Source: JAYEPK01 sp048569615 (GTDB lineage: Archaea > Thermoplasmatota > Penumbrarchaeia > Penumbrarchaeales > Penumbrarchaeaceae). Taken from it: a stretch of 64,000 nt of DNA. Positions 63,446 to 64,000 of the stretch are shown here, piece after piece. The translations under genes were made by a program, and so were the position numbers. Where the stretch lies: positions 1 to 64,000 of the forward strand of contig JBLIRK010000004.1 of the NCBI GenBank assembly GCA_048569615.1, written 5' to 3'. The notes beneath the pieces were generated by a model that worked only from the letters and a program-made list of their open reading frames with translations, ran no database searches and had not been told where the DNA came from. Each line of letters begins with the position of its first letter. Position 1 is the first letter of the stretch.

Positions 63446-63970
63446 ATGGTCTCGACCCTTAGATTTCATACATACGAGACCGGACCGGGGTGGGACCATC
63501 GGAGAATTGCAGAGGTGGCTGCCCGGGGGCCTTTTTCGGCAGATATCGTTGTATTGGACCCGGGGAAGCTTTTCGATCCTCAGCATCTCGGATCGGCCTT
63601 GATGCATGCCGCGAGGGCCCTTCTCAGAGGCCAAGCCAGGGCGAGGGACAGGTCGATCGAGGTTCTTAGATGGCTCTCGGGTGCGCATCAGGTATCGAGA
63701 GGATTGGAGGTTATGGGGCCCGACGGAGATTCATCACAGCTGATCATGGTGGAGCTGCCTCCGGAATGGCCTGTAGAGGAGGATTCACTTCGATTCCCCA
63801 TCCTCGAACCTGCTTCAAGCAGCCCCGATATCAATGGCCTGACGAGGGTCGAAGGGCCCTCCTACGGGGGGATTGCAGCCCTGGCCGGACTTGGAATCAC
63901 CGATCTGGGAGATGAAAATCTGAACCGCGCCCAGGTCTTGGAGATCGTCTGTTTGGGCCCCATCAATTAG
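63446..63970 (+). CDS. cgi121: KEOPS complex subunit Cgi121
   Basis: It is part of the complex that makes the t6A base next to the tRNA anticodon; Cgi121 binds tRNA and the Bud32 kinase. The 174-residue protein has the family run VVLDPGKLFDPQHLGSALMHAARALLRGQARARDRSIEVLRWLSGAHQVSRGLE and a conserved SYGGIAALAGLGITDLG near the C-terminus. The ATG at 63446 follows closely on the HhH gene. It is complete and ends 31 bases before the window edge. Confidence 0.92.
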   Translation: MVSTLRFHTYETGPGWDHRRIAEVAARGPFSADIVVLDPGKLFDPQHLGSALMHAARALLRGQARARDRSIEVLRWLSGAHQVSRGLEVMGPDGDSSQLIMVELPPEWPVEEDSLRFPILEPASSSPDINGLTRVEGPSYGGIAALAGLGITDLGDENLNRAQVLEIVCLGPIN

Positions 63971-64000
63971 ACATTTTCTCTGCCATATTCGAAGATGTGT

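Overview
The window reads as chromosome from a euryarchaeote, most likely a member of the Thermoplasmatota lineages. No ribosomal gene is present to fix the taxon. The evidence for Archaea is: many TATA boxes centred about 27 bases before a start codon (leaderless genes); archaea-type genes for 4-phosphopantoate--beta-alanine ligase, the KEOPS subunit Cgi121, a short UbiD-type decarboxylase and an XPD-type iron-sulfur helicase; and a very large number of signal-peptide proteins held in the membrane by one C-terminal segment. Coding density is high, and GC is about one half, with AT-richer stretches around 37.4-37.9 kb and 40.7-41.3 kb.

Layout. 0-3.8 kb: three tandem paralogous cell-surface proteins (Ig/PKD-like domains plus thrombospondin-3-type calcium repeats), the third cut short and running into adk. 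3.7-7.5 kb: adk, a PanE-like reductase and an XPD-type helicase. 7.5-11.2 kb: a BtuCDF/FhuBCD-like ABC importer facing a winged-helix regulator across a palindromic operator. 11.2-15 kb: an MscS channel, a lipoprotein and a UbiD-family decarboxylase. 15-34.3 kb: a cell-envelope block with a zinc-ribbon membrane protein, four large secreted or anchored proteins (one of about 2,116 residues with a beta-helix ectodomain and a cytoplasmic zinc ribbon), a DPM1-GtrA glycosyltransferase and an RND/MMPL exporter. 34.3-38.7 kb: small proteins, a nitrilase-family hydrolase, two PhoU-RCK_C proteins, tRNA-Gly and an atypical SDR. 38.8-45.2 kb: transporters, a tandem-wHTH regulator and secreted proteins. 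45.2-50.5 kb: a split lysine-ketoglutarate reductase / saccharopine dehydrogenase pair, an asparaginase II and tRNA-Leu followed by an exact duplication of its 3' end. 50.6-59.6 kb: further exported, acidic or unknown proteins and a 992-residue STAND-type regulator. 59.6-64 kb: endonuclease IV, a 52-residue rubredoxin, the CoA-pathway ligase, an RNA-binding protein, a helix-hairpin-helix protein with a long acidic linker, and Cgi121.

How the parts fit. PanE and the phosphopantoate ligase are two steps of archaeal CoA synthesis, placed far apart. The envelope block joins glycosylation, export and surface-display functions and may work as one module. LKR and SDH follow the domain order of the eukaryotic fused enzyme and would pass lysine to glutamate and aminoadipate semialdehyde. 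The most unusual features are non-coding: a 30-bp tRNA-Leu 3' duplication enclosing about 130 bp that can fold into a cloverleaf-like structure, a decayed copy of the tRNA-Gly 3' end at almost the same distance (about 160 nt), and a possible structured RNA near 34.75 kb. No CRISPR array, transposase, integrase, rRNA or replication origin was seen.
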